A stretch of 64,000 nucleotides of DNA from Geobacter sp. FeAm09 (GCF_008330225.1 NZ_CP042466.1:3218001-3282000); one strand, 5' to 3'; positions 28,044 through 37,152 are shown, numbered from the stretch's first letter. Program-made: numbers and translations. Notes: a model not told the origin generated them from the letters alone.

Positions 28044-29293
28044 TCAGATTTTCCCCACTATACCACCCCGAACCGGTTCTGTCGACAGGCGCGTGGACAG
28101 GGCGATGACCACAAACGCGGCCACGAGCAACAGGCCGATCAGCCCCGCCACGCCGCCCCATCCCCCGTGGGTCCAGCAGAACCCGCCCGCGGTCCCGGAG
28201 ACGCTCGAGCCCAGGTAGTAGAAGAACAGGTAGAGGGAGGAGGCCTGCGCCCTGCCGGTTTTGGCATGGCGTCCCACCCAACTGGAGGCGACCGCGTGGG
28301 CGCCGAAAAAGCCGCAGGTGAATACGGCCACCCCGACGATGATCCAGGGGAGCGGCGCGGCCAGGGTGATGGCCGTGCCGGCGGCCATGGCGCCGAGGCC
28401 GGCGCAGATCATGGTGCGGCGGCCGAAGCGGTTCACCATCCGCCCCATGGAGCTGGAGCTGTAGGAGCCCAGGAAGTAGACCAGGAAGATCAGGCTCACC
28501 AGGGTCTGGGTCAGGTCATAGGGGTGCCCCAGGAGCCGGAAGGTGATGTAGTTGTACAGGGTGACGAAGCTCCCCATGATCAGGAAGCCGAGACCATAGA
28601 GGCAGAGGAGCGCCGGGTCCCGCATCTGCCGGTAGAGGGAGGTGAAGAGGTACCCCACCTGGAAGGGATGCCGCCGGAAATGGGCGGAGGGGGGAGATGG
28701 CGAACGAAATAGACGCTCAGTCCCAGGCAGGCGACCCCGATGACGGCCAACGCCGTACGCCATGAGGAGAGGTCGGTGACGGTGGCCGTAAAGATCCGCC
28801 CCGACATGCCACCGATGGCGTTGCCGCTGATGTAGAGCCCCATGGCGGCGCCGATGGACGGAGGGTCGATCTCTTCGCTCAGATAGGCCATGGCCACCGA
28901 CGGCAGCCCCGCCAGCACCACCCCCTGCAGGAGCCGGACGGCGATCAGCGAAGAGAGGGTATGGCTGAAAGCGGTCATGAACGCCAGAAGCGAGGTCAAA
29001 AAGAGCGAGAACACCATCACCGGCTTGCGCCCCAGGGTTTCCGACACGGTCCCCGCCAGCAGCATGGCGATGGCCAGGGTGCAGGTGGTAACGGAGAGGG
29101 GCAGACTGGCAAGGGCGGCCGGAACGCCGAATTCCCGGGCGAACTCCGGCAGCAGCGGCTGGACGTCGTACAGGGTGATGAAGGTGACGAAGCCGGCGGC
29201 AAAAAAGGCCAGGTTGGTCTGGCGAAAGGTGGTGCTCCCGCTGCGGATGAACTCGGCTTCCGTACTCATCGTGCTCATGGTCAATTCGCTCAT
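28044..29293 (-). pseudogene. MFS transporter disrupted by a frameshift
   Basis: This is a major facilitator superfamily transporter (about 415 codons, YnfM/arabinose-efflux type) split by one frameshift. From the ATG at 29293, one frame reads MSELTMSTMS, NLAFFAAGFVTFITLYDVQ and on to SVYFVRHLPP. The rest (SAHFRRHPFQVG, MRDPALLCLYGLGFLIMG and so on to the stop at 28044) is in another frame. The switch is at a run of six G (28689-28694, C on the coding strand), so a one-base length change is the likely cause. Both halves are otherwise intact, so this could be a recent mutation, phase variation or an assembly error. A LysR gene is divergent. Confidence 0.88.
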
Positions 29294-29341
29294 GGTTCGC
29301 TTTCCTGTTTCGGATATGGTTGTAGCGTACCACTTGCATGA

Positions 29342-29381
29342 CGATAACAAAAATATATAATATATATCGTATCGATAACAA
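29342..29381. promoter_or_regulatory. Direct repeats in the LysR/MFS divergent promoter region
   Basis: CGATAACAA occurs at 29342-29350 and 29373-29381, 31 bp apart (about three helical turns), flanking an AT-only stretch. They lie between the divergent MFS and LysR genes and are good candidate LysR binding sites. Binding is inferred. Confidence 0.5.
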
Positions 29382-29401
29382 TTTTATATGGAGGATAGGA
29401 A

Positions 29402-30319
29402 ATGGATCTGCGCCAGTTGAGATTCTTTGCGGAGATTGCCCGCTTCAGCAACTTCACCAGGGCGGCCGAAGAGCTGCACGTGGCGCAGCCCGCCGTCAGC
29501 ACGGCCATCCGCAAACTGGAAGAAGAGTTAGAGCTGGTCCTGTTCAACCGGCAAGACCGCAAGGTGTCGTTGACGGCAGAGGGAGAGATCCTGCTGGAGC
29601 ATGCCCGGCGCATCCTGGGGGACCTGAAGGCGGCAGGGCAGGAAATGGCCGACCTGCGCGGCCTCGGCAAGGGGGAGGTGCGGGTCGGCGTCCCCCCCAT
29701 GATGAGCGCCTACTTCTTCCCCACCATCATCTGCGCCTTTGCCAAGCGCTATCCCCACCTGCACCTGGCGGTTTCCGGCGAAGGGGCCGCCAGCATCCTG
29801 AAGATGATCATCCAGGGGGAACTGGACATGGGGGTCATTGCCGGCGGCCATGCCCCCGACAGCCTGGAGGTGCGGCACATCCTGCGGGAGGAGGTGGTGA
29901 TGTGCATTCCGCCGGACCACCCCTTCACCGCCCGTTCCGCCGTTTCCCTGGAGGAGTTTGCGCGGCAGCCGCTCATCATGTTCAAGGAGGGGTACTACCA
30001 GCGGGAGATGCTCTTCGAGGAGATGAAGGAGAGCGGCATGACGCCCGAGGTGGTCTTCGAGACCAACCTGTACACCATGGTCAAGTCGCTGGTAAAAAAA
30101 GGGCTCGGCATCTCGACCCTGCTGCGCATGGTGGTGGAGGACGACGCCGAGCTGCGGGCCGTGTCCTTTGACCCGCCGCTGTACCTGGACCTGATGCTCG
30201 CCTGGAAGAAGGGGGCCTACCTGTCCCGGGCCAACCGGGCCTTCGTGGATTTTCTCATGGAGCAGGTCCGCGGTTACGGCGCGGCGTCCGAGGGCGGAGG
30301 GAGAACTACAACGGATTAG
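29402..30319 (+). CDS. LysR-family transcriptional regulator
   Basis: A 305-aa LysR-type regulator. The winged helix-turn-helix is at residues 1-60 (MDLRQLRFFAEIARFSNFTRAAEELHVAQ region, then PAVSTAIRKLEEELE). The effector-binding domain runs from about residue 90 (VRVGVPPMMSAYFFP) to the end. A GAGGATAGGA site precedes the ATG. It is divergent from the frameshifted MFS gene, the usual arrangement for a regulator and its target exporter. The last 4 nt overlap the convergent HAD gene. Confidence 0.93.
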   Translation: MDLRQLRFFAEIARFSNFTRAAEELHVAQPAVSTAIRKLEEELELVLFNRQDRKVSLTAEGEILLEHARRILGDLKAAGQEMADLRGLGKGEVRVGVPPMMSAYFFPTIICAFAKRYPHLHLAVSGEGAASILKMIIQGELDMGVIAGGHAPDSLEVRHILREEVVMCIPPDHPFTARSAVSLEEFARQPLIMFKEGYYQREMLFEEMKESGMTPEVVFETNLYTMVKSLVKKGLGISTLLRMVVEDDAELRAVSFDPPLYLDLMLAWKKGAYLSRANRAFVDFLMEQVRGYGAASEGGGRTTTD

Positions 30320-30969
30320 AGATCTTCTGTCCCCCCAAAGAGGTGCGGCATGATCTGGGCGTGGCATTCGATGCGGGGCTGGTCCGGCAGCGGGGTCTTG
30401 TAGGCCACGAACGGCACCCCCGCGCCGCGGGCCGAGAGCATGTCCACCTCCCCATCCCCCACGAACAGGGCCTCGTGCGGTTCGATGCCGAAATGGTCCA
30501 GCACCTTGAGGAGCGGCTCGGGGTGCGGCTTGGGATTCATCACCTGGGATGCGGTCATGACGCAGTCGAAGTAGCCGGTCAGTCCGAAGTCGTCGATGAT
30601 CATATCCATGGAAGTCGCCCGATTGGTACAGATGGCCAGGGAGACCCGCCCCTTGAGTCGGTCGAGGGTCTCGATCACCCCCTCCTCCATGCGCATGTAG
30701 GGGGCCAGGTCCCGGTAATGGATGGTCTTGGCGAAACGCAGGGCCTCCTCGTGACACCGGTCGCCGGCAAAGAAGTACGCCATCACATCGTTGAAGGAAT
30801 AGGTGTGCAGCACCTTCCGGGCCTGCTCGTCCCCCCGGTCCAGGGGGGGGCGGTTCAGGTGTTCCAGGACCCGGTCATAGAAGATGTAGTTGGATTCCAG
30901 GGAGTCGAACAGGACCCCGTCGCAATCGTAGATGACCACCTTGTAACGGCTCTTCGCGGCATTCGTCAT
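30316..30969 (-). CDS. HAD-superfamily phosphatase (phosphoglycolate phosphatase-like)
   Basis: A 217-aa haloacid-dehalogenase family hydrolase. Motif I is YDCDGVLFDS with D15 and D17, motif II is AICTNRATS, and motifs III and IV are KPHPEPLLKVL and FVGDGEVDMLSARGAG. The cap domain lies between residues 25 and 95. Gph or PpaX-like activity on phosphoglycolate or pyrophosphate is possible, but the substrate is not fixed by sequence. Its start abuts the HNH gene stop, so it is likely co-transcribed with it. Confidence 0.9.
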   Translation of the reverse strand: MTNAAKSRYKVVIYDCDGVLFDSLESNYIFYDRVLEHLNRPPLDRGDEQARKVLHTYSFNDVMAYFFAGDRCHEEALRFAKTIHYRDLAPYMRMEEGVIETLDRLKGRVSLAICTNRATSMDMIIDDFGLTGYFDCVMTASQVMNPKPHPEPLLKVLDHFGIEPHEALFVGDGEVDMLSARGAGVPFVAYKTPLPDQPRIECHAQIMPHLFGGTEDL

Positions 30970-31272
30970 TCACTGCTCCTGCTTTTCGAACTGTCTCACG
31001 TAATCATCCCACTCCATGGGGAGCAGGTACTTCTTCCGGCTGTTGCACTCCTTGCAGGCCGGCACCACGTTGTTGCGTGAGCCCTTCCCCCCCCGGGCCA
31101 GGGGGATGATATGGTCCATGGTCAGTTCATCGGGGGGAAACACGCCGCCGCACCAGTGGCAGCGCCCCAGGGCGAGGCGGTTCTGCCACCAGCGGCTTCT
31201 GCGCAACTCCCGGGACTTGTCCCGTTCCCGTTTGATGTCCTGTTCGCTGACTTCGATAATGAAGCTGTCCAG
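30970..31272 (-). CDS. HNH endonuclease-domain protein, probable CTG start
   Basis: A small HNH nuclease-fold protein of about 100 aa. The zinc pair CHWCGG, the catalytic TMDHIIPLARGGKGSRNNVVP region and the second pair CKEC are all present. Relatives known from this group of bacteria begin shortly before the FIIEVSEQDIKRE segment. No ATG exists there; a CTG at 31272 has a GGGGAGG site 6 nt upstream. The alternative ATG at 31311 lies inside a dispersed repeat and would add 13 unrelated residues. The stop abuts the HAD gene start. It may be a housekeeping HNH protein of unknown target rather than a mobile nuclease. Confidence 0.8.
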   Translation of the reverse strand: MDSFIIEVSEQDIKRERDKSRELRRSRWWQNRLALGRCHWCGGVFPPDELTMDHIIPLARGGKGSRNNVVPACKECNSRKKYLLPMEWDDYVRQFEKQEQ

Positions 31273-31290
31273 GGTAAACCTCCCCGCAGC

Positions 31291-31392
31291 AGGTTGTTGA
31301 AAAACAGCCATCTCGCCGCCATCCTCGAAAGCCCCTTCGTGCGGGTGCGACGATCCGACTATTGTTGAACAACCTGGGTTTTTCAACAACCT
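31291..31392. repeat. Dispersed palindromic element, short copy
   Basis: A 102-nt element ending on both sides in AGGTTGTTGAAAAA-type sequence in inverted orientation (31291-31305 and 31377-31392), with an internal inverted copy of TTGTTGAACAACC. Read in reverse it aligns with 20780-20952 at both ends. It overlaps the last codons and stop of mutS2 and lies just before the HNH gene. Confidence 0.75.
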
Positions 31393-33764
31393 CGTAAAAG
31401 TACCACCGTGGCGCCGTCTCTCCCCTCATGGGGGCCGCCGGGACGGAACTCCGCCACCAGCGGATGGCGGGCCAGATGGTCGCGCACGGCTTCGCGCAGC
31501 CGTCCCGTGCCGACGCCGTGGATGATCCGGACCTCCAAGAGGCCGTTCAGGGAGGCATGGTTGAGGAACGGCTCCAGCAGGTCCAGGGCATCGTCAACCC
31601 GCAGGCCGATCAGCTTCAACTCCCGCTCCCCGTGTTCCACCGTCTCCACCTGCCCGGCTTTCCAGGCACCCGGGGCCGGACGCCGCGCCTTCTCTTTCCC
31701 CTGCCTGCCGGGGGCCGCCAGGTCGCCGACGGCCACCTCCACCTCCATGCTGCCGCTCCTGACCCGCACCTTCTCCTGCCGGGGGTCCACGGCAACCACG
31801 ACGCCGTCGTGCCCCAGGGAGCGGATATGCACCGCATCCCCCGCCTTGACCTCCTGCAGGGGGCGCAGCTCAAGCCCTTCGGAGGTGCGGGGCTTGAGCT
31901 GTTCGGTCAGGTCCGCCTCGCTCCGGCGCAGCCGTTCGATGGTCTCGGCGCGTTTCTCCCGCTTGTACTCGTCCAGCAGTTCGTTCATCTGCCGCCGGGT
32001 CGCGGAAATCAGGTCCCGGGCCTCGGTCCAGGCCTTGTCGGAGGCCTCCCGCCGCGCCGCCTCGATGGCGCCGGCGCGCGCCTCCACCTCCTGCTGCTTT
32101 CGGCGCAGCACGTCCTTCTGCCGGTCAAGCTCCTGCTGCGCCTCCTCCAGTTCATCCCGCCTGCGGTGCAGGTCGGCCAGGAGCGCCGTGAACTCCGCCC
32201 CCCCGCTGCCCACCATCTCCCGGGCAAAGGCGATCACCCGTTCGGGCATGCCGTAGCGCCGGGCGATCTCCACGGCGTGGGAATGCCCCGGCTCGCCGCT
32301 GATCAGGCGGTAGAGCGGGGTGTAGGTCGCGGCGTCGTACTCCATGCCGGCGTTGATCATGCCCGGGGTACGGTGGACGAACCCGATGATCTCCGAAAGG
32401 TGGGTGGTGGCGATCACCGTGGCGCCCCGTTCCTGCAAGTCCCGCAGCACGCCGCAGGCGATGGCCGCCCCCTGTTGCGGCTCGGTGCCGGCCCCCAGTT
32501 CGTCCAGCAGCACCAGGGAGCGTGGGCCGGCCTGCCCCAGGATGGTGACGATACGGGCCACGTGGGCCGAAAAGGTGGACAGGCTCTGTTCGATGGATTG
32601 CTCGTCACCGATGTCCACCAGCAGGGTATCCAGCAGCGGAAAGGTGGAGCGGGCGCCGTCGCACGGCACCGGTATGGCGCAGAGGGCCATCAGGGTCAGG
32701 ACCCCGGCGGTCTTTAAAGCAATGGTCTTGCCGCCGGCGTTGGGGCCGGTGATGACCATGACCCGCCCGTCGTCACCCATCTCCAGGTCCAGCGGCTGCA
32801 CCCGGGGGATGGCCCCCTGACGCTGGAGCATCATGAGCAACGGGTGGCGGGCCTGGACCAGGCGCAAGGCCCCCTCGCCGTTCAGATTGGGCGTTTCCAG
32901 GCCGTAGCGCTCGGCAAAGCGGGCCATGCAGTTGAGCGCGTCCAGGGTCACCAGGGTGGCGAAGCACCCCTCCAGGGCCGGGGCATCCTCCCGGAGCCAT
33001 GCCGAGAGCTGCCGCAGGATGCGGATCTCCTCGGCCTTTTCCTCGGCGCTCACGTTTTCCAGTTCGTTGACAAAGGGGATGATCTCCAGCGGCTCCATGA
33101 AGGCGGTCTCGCCCGAGGCCGAGACGTCGTGCACCACGCCGCGCACCATCCCCTTGGAGTCCATGCGTACCGGTATCACCCACCGCCCCGAACGCTGGGT
33201 GATGAAGTCGTCCTGGAGGAAGATCTCGATGGCGTTGTCCCGGACGATCTCCTCGATCTTCTTGCGGATGCGGGCCGCCAGGGAGCGTTTGGCCCGGCGG
33301 ATCTCCCGGAGCTGCACCGAGGCGCTGTCCATGATGCTGCCGTCGTGGTCGATGGAAGCCGCCAACGGCTCCAGGATGTCGGGAAAGGGGCGCAAAGGAG
33401 GGGCCAGCGACGCCAGACGGGGGCAATCGCCCCGCGGGGCGAGCTGGCGCGAGATGTCGCCGAAGGCGCTCAACACCGGGATGAACAGCAGCAGATCCTG
33501 GGGCGCCAGAAAGGCTCCGGCCGGGCGGACGGCCTCCAGCAACGGGCGAATGTCCTCAAAGTCGGCCAGCCGCAGGGCGATGCCGAGGCTGAGCAGGTTG
33601 CGGACCTCATGGATCCGTCCCGCCGCAAGCCGGATCTGTTCAGGGTCGTCCAGGGGCGCGGTGGCCATCACCTGTTCGCGGGTCGCGTCGCTGTGGGCCT
33701 GGGCGGCGATTTCGGTCAGAATCTTGTCGAATTCCAACCGCTTCAGGGTTTCGGGGGTGATCAT
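31383..33764 (-). CDS. mutS2: MutS2 ATPase/endonuclease
   Basis: A 793-aa MutS2 protein, implicated in suppressing recombination and in rescuing collided ribosomes. The core and lever domain precede the ATPase with Walker A GPNAGGKT near residue 342, Walker B LVLLDELGAGTEP and the signature STFSAHVARI. A long coiled coil follows (about residues 520-620, DELEEAQQELDRQKDVLRR), then a KOW-like segment and a C-terminal Smr nuclease domain from about residue 715 (IGLRVDDALDLLEPFLNHA, IIHGVGTGRLREAV). The stop codon is supplied by the repeat at 31291-31392. The ATG overlaps the stop of the upstream release-factor-like gene by 4 nt. Confidence 0.95.
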   Translation of the reverse strand: MITPETLKRLEFDKILTEIAAQAHSDATREQVMATAPLDDPEQIRLAAGRIHEVRNLLSLGIALRLADFEDIRPLLEAVRPAGAFLAPQDLLLFIPVLSAFGDISRQLAPRGDCPRLASLAPPLRPFPDILEPLAASIDHDGSIMDSASVQLREIRRAKRSLAARIRKKIEEIVRDNAIEIFLQDDFITQRSGRWVIPVRMDSKGMVRGVVHDVSASGETAFMEPLEIIPFVNELENVSAEEKAEEIRILRQLSAWLREDAPALEGCFATLVTLDALNCMARFAERYGLETPNLNGEGALRLVQARHPLLMMLQRQGAIPRVQPLDLEMGDDGRVMVITGPNAGGKTIALKTAGVLTLMALCAIPVPCDGARSTFPLLDTLLVDIGDEQSIEQSLSTFSAHVARIVTILGQAGPRSLVLLDELGAGTEPQQGAAIACGVLRDLQERGATVIATTHLSEIIGFVHRTPGMINAGMEYDAATYTPLYRLISGEPGHSHAVEIARRYGMPERVIAFAREMVGSGGAEFTALLADLHRRRDELEEAQQELDRQKDVLRRKQQEVEARAGAIEAARREASDKAWTEARDLISATRRQMNELLDEYKREKRAETIERLRRSEADLTEQLKPRTSEGLELRPLQEVKAGDAVHIRSLGHDGVVVAVDPRQEKVRVRSGSMEVEVAVGDLAAPGRQGKEKARRPAPGAWKAGQVETVEHGERELKLIGLRVDDALDLLEPFLNHASLNGLLEVRIIHGVGTGRLREAVRDHLARHPLVAEFRPGGPHEGRDGATVVLLRGC

Positions 33765-34117
33765 GAGACAACCTTTGTGGCGGTCCGTCTGCGGCGCCGG
33801 TCTTTCTGCTTGCGTAGTTTTTCAATCCGTTTCATCTCGGCCGTCTGCCCGCCGCCCAGCGCTTCAAGCCGCTCCAGAAGCTCGCGCCGCGCCAGGAAGC
33901 GGTTTACCGACTGGCTCCGCTCCCGGGAAGCGCTGACCATGATGCCGCTGGGCTTGTGGCGCAACTGGACGCAGGTGGAGGTTTTGTTGACATGCTGGCC
34001 GCCGTTGCCCGACGAGCGGACAAAGGTCTCCTCCAGGTCCTCCTCCGTCACCCCCAACTCGGCCATCTTGCGGATGAGCCAGCGGTTCTTCTCCTCGCTT
34101 ACGGCATAGGCGGACAT
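33761..34117 (-). CDS. Peptide chain release factor-like protein (GGQ domain)
   Basis: A 118-aa protein with only the catalytic domain of class I release factors. The GGQ motif is at residues 39-41 within VRSSGNGGQHVNKTSTCVQL, followed by a basic C-terminal tail (LRKQKDRRRRRTATK). It has no stop-codon recognition domain, so it resembles ArfB/C12orf65-type factors that free peptides from stalled ribosomes. The stop overlaps the mutS2 start as ATGA, so translation of the two is coupled; both families are tied to stalled or collided ribosomes. It starts 3 nt after the EAL-HDOD gene stop. Confidence 0.85.
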   Translation of the reverse strand: MSAYAVSEEKNRWLIRKMAELGVTEEDLEETFVRSSGNGGQHVNKTSTCVQLRHKPSGIMVSASRERSQSVNRFLARRELLERLEALGGGQTAEMKRIEKLRKQKDRRRRRTATKVVS

Positions 34118-34119
34118 GG

Positions 34120-35361
34120 TCAGAGCATCCCGCTGCGCCAGCCGTAGGCCTTGACCTGGGCTTCCAGTATATCCTCCTGGGTAAGGCCGATCCCGTCGAG
34201 CCAATCCGTATCCAGACTGAAGTCCAGGTCCTCCAACTGTTCCGAGAGCTTTAAAAGCTGGCCCAGCGCCCCGCTCCGGGAGGTTAAAGCCTCACGGACC
34301 GCTTCGGAGAGGCTGATGTTGGCAAGGATCTCGTCGATGGAGACGTCGTAGAGGCTTCCCAAAAGCGAGAGGATACCGGCCAGGAAGGCCTGCTCGCCGG
34401 CATCCCGGTCCCCCTTCAGGGCGGGATGCCGGCCGGCCAACTGCTCCATGAAGGCGGCCCGTACCGCGGCAAGCTCCACCAATGGGTTCTCCGGACCGCT
34501 GCCGGTGTCCGAGACGAACAGGGCCAACTGCACCCAGCGCTTGATCTGCTGGCGCCCCAGAAGCGCCACGGCATGGCGGATGTTCTGGATCTTGTCCCGC
34601 AGTCCCAGGGAAACGGAATTGACCAGGAGGAGCAGCTTGTAGGTCAGGCCGGGACTCTCCCGAAATGCCTGCTCGATCATCGCCAGCTCCGCGTCCTTCA
34701 TCAAAAGGTCCATCAATTTCAGGAGCGTGACGCCGGACGCGTCGATGCGCTTCTTCTCCATCACCGACGGCTTGGCGAAATAGAACCCCTGGAAGTATTC
34801 GAACCCGAGATCGCGGCAGAGGCGGAATTCTTCCCGCGTCTCCACTTTTTCGGCCAGCAGCTTGACCGGATAGGGACGGAACTTCTCGACCATCCCGGCC
34901 AGACGCGGGGATGGCGTCTGCAGGAGATCCACCTTGACGATGTCCACGATACCGTACAACGCCTCATAGGCCGGGTCGAACTCGTGGTCGTCCAGGGCAA
35001 GCTGGAACCCTTCCTGTTTCAGCACCCGGCACCGCTCCACCAATTCGGGGGTGACCTCGAGGCTCTCCAGGAGTTCCAGCACCACCCGGTCCCGGGGCAG
35101 GATGCCGAGGGAGTCGCTCAGCAACAGGTCCAGCTCCATATTGATGAACCCCTTGTGGCTCCCCAGTATCCTCTCCAGCCCGAAGCCGGACAGGGCATTG
35201 ATGATCACGCTGGCGGTGGCCCGGGTGGCGTTCGTGACGGTTGCCGCGTTATACGCCCGCGCCGAACGGAACAGCAACTCGTAGGCGACAACCTCTTCAT
35301 TGCGGTCGAGGATCGGCTGTCTGCCGATCACGTAGCTTGCGTCGTGCATCTCTGTTCCCAT
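34120..35361 (-). CDS. EAL-HDOD signalling protein (YuxH-like)
   Basis: A 413-aa protein with an N-terminal EAL-like domain (residues 10-200) and a C-terminal HDOD domain (about 205-400). The EAL signature is degenerate (YELLFR where EALxR is expected), although LALDDHEFDPAYE and VKVDLLQ remain, so cyclic-di-GMP hydrolysis is doubtful. IGRQPILDRNEEVVAYELL is the typical YuxH start. It overlaps the upstream Nudix gene by 34 nt; an in-frame ATG at 35349 would shorten the overlap. It is the second gene of the run Nudix, EAL-HDOD, release factor-like, mutS2. Confidence 0.9.
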   Translation of the reverse strand: MGTEMHDASYVIGRQPILDRNEEVVAYELLFRSARAYNAATVTNATRATASVIINALSGFGLERILGSHKGFINMELDLLLSDSLGILPRDRVVLELLESLEVTPELVERCRVLKQEGFQLALDDHEFDPAYEALYGIVDIVKVDLLQTPSPRLAGMVEKFRPYPVKLLAEKVETREEFRLCRDLGFEYFQGFYFAKPSVMEKKRIDASGVTLLKLMDLLMKDAELAMIEQAFRESPGLTYKLLLLVNSVSLGLRDKIQNIRHAVALLGRQQIKRWVQLALFVSDTGSGPENPLVELAAVRAAFMEQLAGRHPALKGDRDAGEQAFLAGILSLLGSLYDVSIDEILANISLSEAVREALTSRSGALGQLLKLSEQLEDLDFSLDTDWLDGIGLTQEDILEAQVKAYGWRSGML

Positions 35362-35861
35362 CTGAAAAGGGCCACTATGGTTTTGGCGTCGCTGATGCGC
35401 CCTTCGGCAGCCATGGCGAGGGCTTCGGCAAACGGCAGGCGGATGACCTCGATGTCCTCGTCGTCTTCCGGTTCCGCCTCCCCCTGGGAGATGCCGGTAG
35501 CCGCATAGAGGTGGATGACCTCATCGAAAACGCCGGGCGACGAATGGATCATTCCGAGCGGAAGCAACGCATCGGCCAGCATCCCGGTCTCTTCCCGCAG
35601 TTCGCGGCCGGCGCAGACGAGGGGCGCCTCCCCCGGGCCGAGGCGGCCGGCGGGAATCTCCAGGAGAACGGCGCCGACCGCCGGGCGCAACTGCCGGATC
35701 AGCGATACGCTCCCGTCTGCGTGCACCGGCAGCACCCCGGCGCCGCCGGGATGGCGGATAATCTGGAAGGTATGGCTGCCGTGGGAACCGATTTCCACCT
35801 GCATCTGTTCAATATCGTATACCAGACCGTTGAAGACGATCTCTCGGCTGTCGCAGTTCAT
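35328..35861 (-). CDS. Nudix hydrolase (ADP-ribose pyrophosphatase-like)
   Basis: A 177-aa Nudix enzyme. The full Nudix box is present starting at the G of AGRLGPGE and ending RELREETGM with exact G-x5-E-x7-RE-x2-EE-x-G spacing. LEIPAGRL before it and SSPGVFDEVIHLYAA after it are typical of ADP-ribose pyrophosphatases. The start at 35861 is chosen because the longer open frame is antisense to plsC and lacks similarity. The 3' end overlaps the EAL-HDOD gene. It is divergent from plsC with a 147-nt shared region. Confidence 0.92.
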   Translation of the reverse strand: MNCDSREIVFNGLVYDIEQMQVEIGSHGSHTFQIIRHPGGAGVLPVHADGSVSLIRQLRPAVGAVLLEIPAGRLGPGEAPLVCAGRELREETGMLADALLPLGMIHSSPGVFDEVIHLYAATGISQGEAEPEDDEDIEVIRLPFAEALAMAAEGRISDAKTIVALFRWEQRCTTQAT

Positions 35862-36008
35862 TCTCGAACTATAGCAGCAATCTTCGGCAATTCCAACGCA
35901 GAACAGCCAGCCCCGGTCGAGGTTGCCGAATTGCGCCGGACATGGTATAAGCGGGAAGCTCACAGGGCAATTTCTGCCGCACCGCGGCATTGCGAAGGAA
36001 GCTGACGA

Positions 36009-36662
36009 ATGAACGTATCGTTTCTGCGGCGTAGTTGGGTGACGTTTTCCTGCTGGGTGGTCGGTTCCTATGCCTCGGCATTGAACCGCTTCATCTCCAA
36101 AGGGGCCGACCGGATACCGGACAGTGGGGGGGTGCTCTTTACCTCCAACCACATTTCCGCCTACGATACGATCTTTCTCCCCTGGGCCATTGTCCGGCAC
36201 CATCCCCTGCAGATGGTGTGGGCTCCGGCCAAGGAAGAGCTGTTCCGGAAATTCTTCCCGCGCCTTTTGTACTCCTCGTGGGGGGCCTTCCCGGTCAGGC
36301 GGGGACGCGACGTCAAGGCCAACCGGATCATCAACCAGCTCCTGGCGGACCAGAAGGTCATGCTCTTTCCCGAGGGAACGCGCCACAAGGACGGGCGCCT
36401 GGGGAAAGGCAACCGGGGGGTCGGCAAGATCATCTACGACACCCGCCCCACGGTCATCCCGACGGCGCTGATCGGCCTTAACCACTGGAAATTCCCGGGA
36501 TTCGGCCAGCCCGCCGCCGTTGTCTTCGGCGCCCCCCTCGACTGCAGCGACCTGTATACCCTGGAAGACACGCGTGAAACCCACCAACTGATCGTCGAGC
36601 GCGTCATGGACGCCATCGCTGAGCTGCTGAAGAAAGAGGGGGCTTATGCCGGCGAAGCGTGA
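36009..36662 (+). CDS. plsC: 1-acyl-sn-glycerol-3-phosphate acyltransferase
   Basis: A 217-aa PlsC-type acyltransferase making phosphatidic acid for membrane phospholipids at the inner membrane. The catalytic NHISAYD (H48 and D53, H-x4-D) is followed by AFPVRRGRD and the [10 protein letters not shown] substrate-binding motif near residue 120. [12 protein letters not shown] is the fourth conserved block. An N-terminal hydrophobic segment (about residues 9-25) would anchor it. The last 17 nt overlap rnhA, so the two form an operon. Confidence 0.92.
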   Translation: MNVSFLRRSWVTFSCWVVGSYASALNRFISKGADRIPDSGGVLFTSNHISAYDTIFLPWAIVRHHPLQMVWAPAKEELFRKFFPRLLYSSWGAFPVRRGRDVKANRIINQLLADQKVMLFPEGTRHKDGRLGKGNRGVGKIIYDTRPTVIPTALIGLNHWKFPGFGQPAAVVFGAPLDCSDLYTLEDTRETHQLIVERVMDAIAELLKKEGAYAGEA

Positions 36663-37122
36663 AACCAGCCATGAACCGTCGCGCGAGGTGGTGGAGATCT
36701 TTTGCGATGGTGCCTGCAGCGGCAATCCGGGTCCCGGGGGCTATGGCGCGATCCTGCGCTGCCAGGGGCGCACGAAAGAGATCTCGGGCGGAGAGACCCC
36801 CACCACCAACAACCGCATGGAACTGACCGCCGCCATTGCGGCGCTGCGCCAACTGACCCGCCCCTGCCGGGTGATTCTGACGACCGACTCCCAATACCTG
36901 GTAAAGGGCATGACCGAGTGGATCGCGGGGTGGCAACGGAAGGGATGGCAGAACAGCAAGAAGGAACCGGTCGTCAACCGCGATCTGTGGGAGGCGCTGT
37001 TGGAGCTTGCCCAGCGGCATTCCATAGAGTGGCGCTGGGTCCGGGGCCACAACGGCCACAGCGAGAACGAGCGTTGCGACACGCTGGCCCGGGAAGCCAT
37101 CGATACCCAGGCCCGGGGATGA
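36646..37122 (+). CDS. rnhA: Ribonuclease HI
   Basis: A 158-aa RNase H that degrades the RNA strand of RNA-DNA hybrids. The four catalytic acids are visible: D21 in [15 protein letters not shown]59 in [11 protein letters not shown]81 in TTDSQYL and D145 in [10 protein letters not shown]; the basic handle ([18 protein letters not shown]) is present. The start overlaps plsC. Its length is normal. The first about 14 residues precede the conserved first strand, so an internal start is conceivable, but the ATG at 36646 is the best available. Confidence 0.96.
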   Translation: MPAKRETSHEPSREVVEIFCDGACSGNPGPGGYGAILRCQGRTKEISGGETPTTNNRMELTAAIAALRQLTRPCRVILTTDSQYLVKGMTEWIAGWQRKGWQNSKKEPVVNRDLWEALLELAQRHSIEWRWVRGHNGHSENERCDTLAREAIDTQARG

Positions 37123-37152
37123 ACACCGTGGAGCACAGGCGGTCAGGAATTG

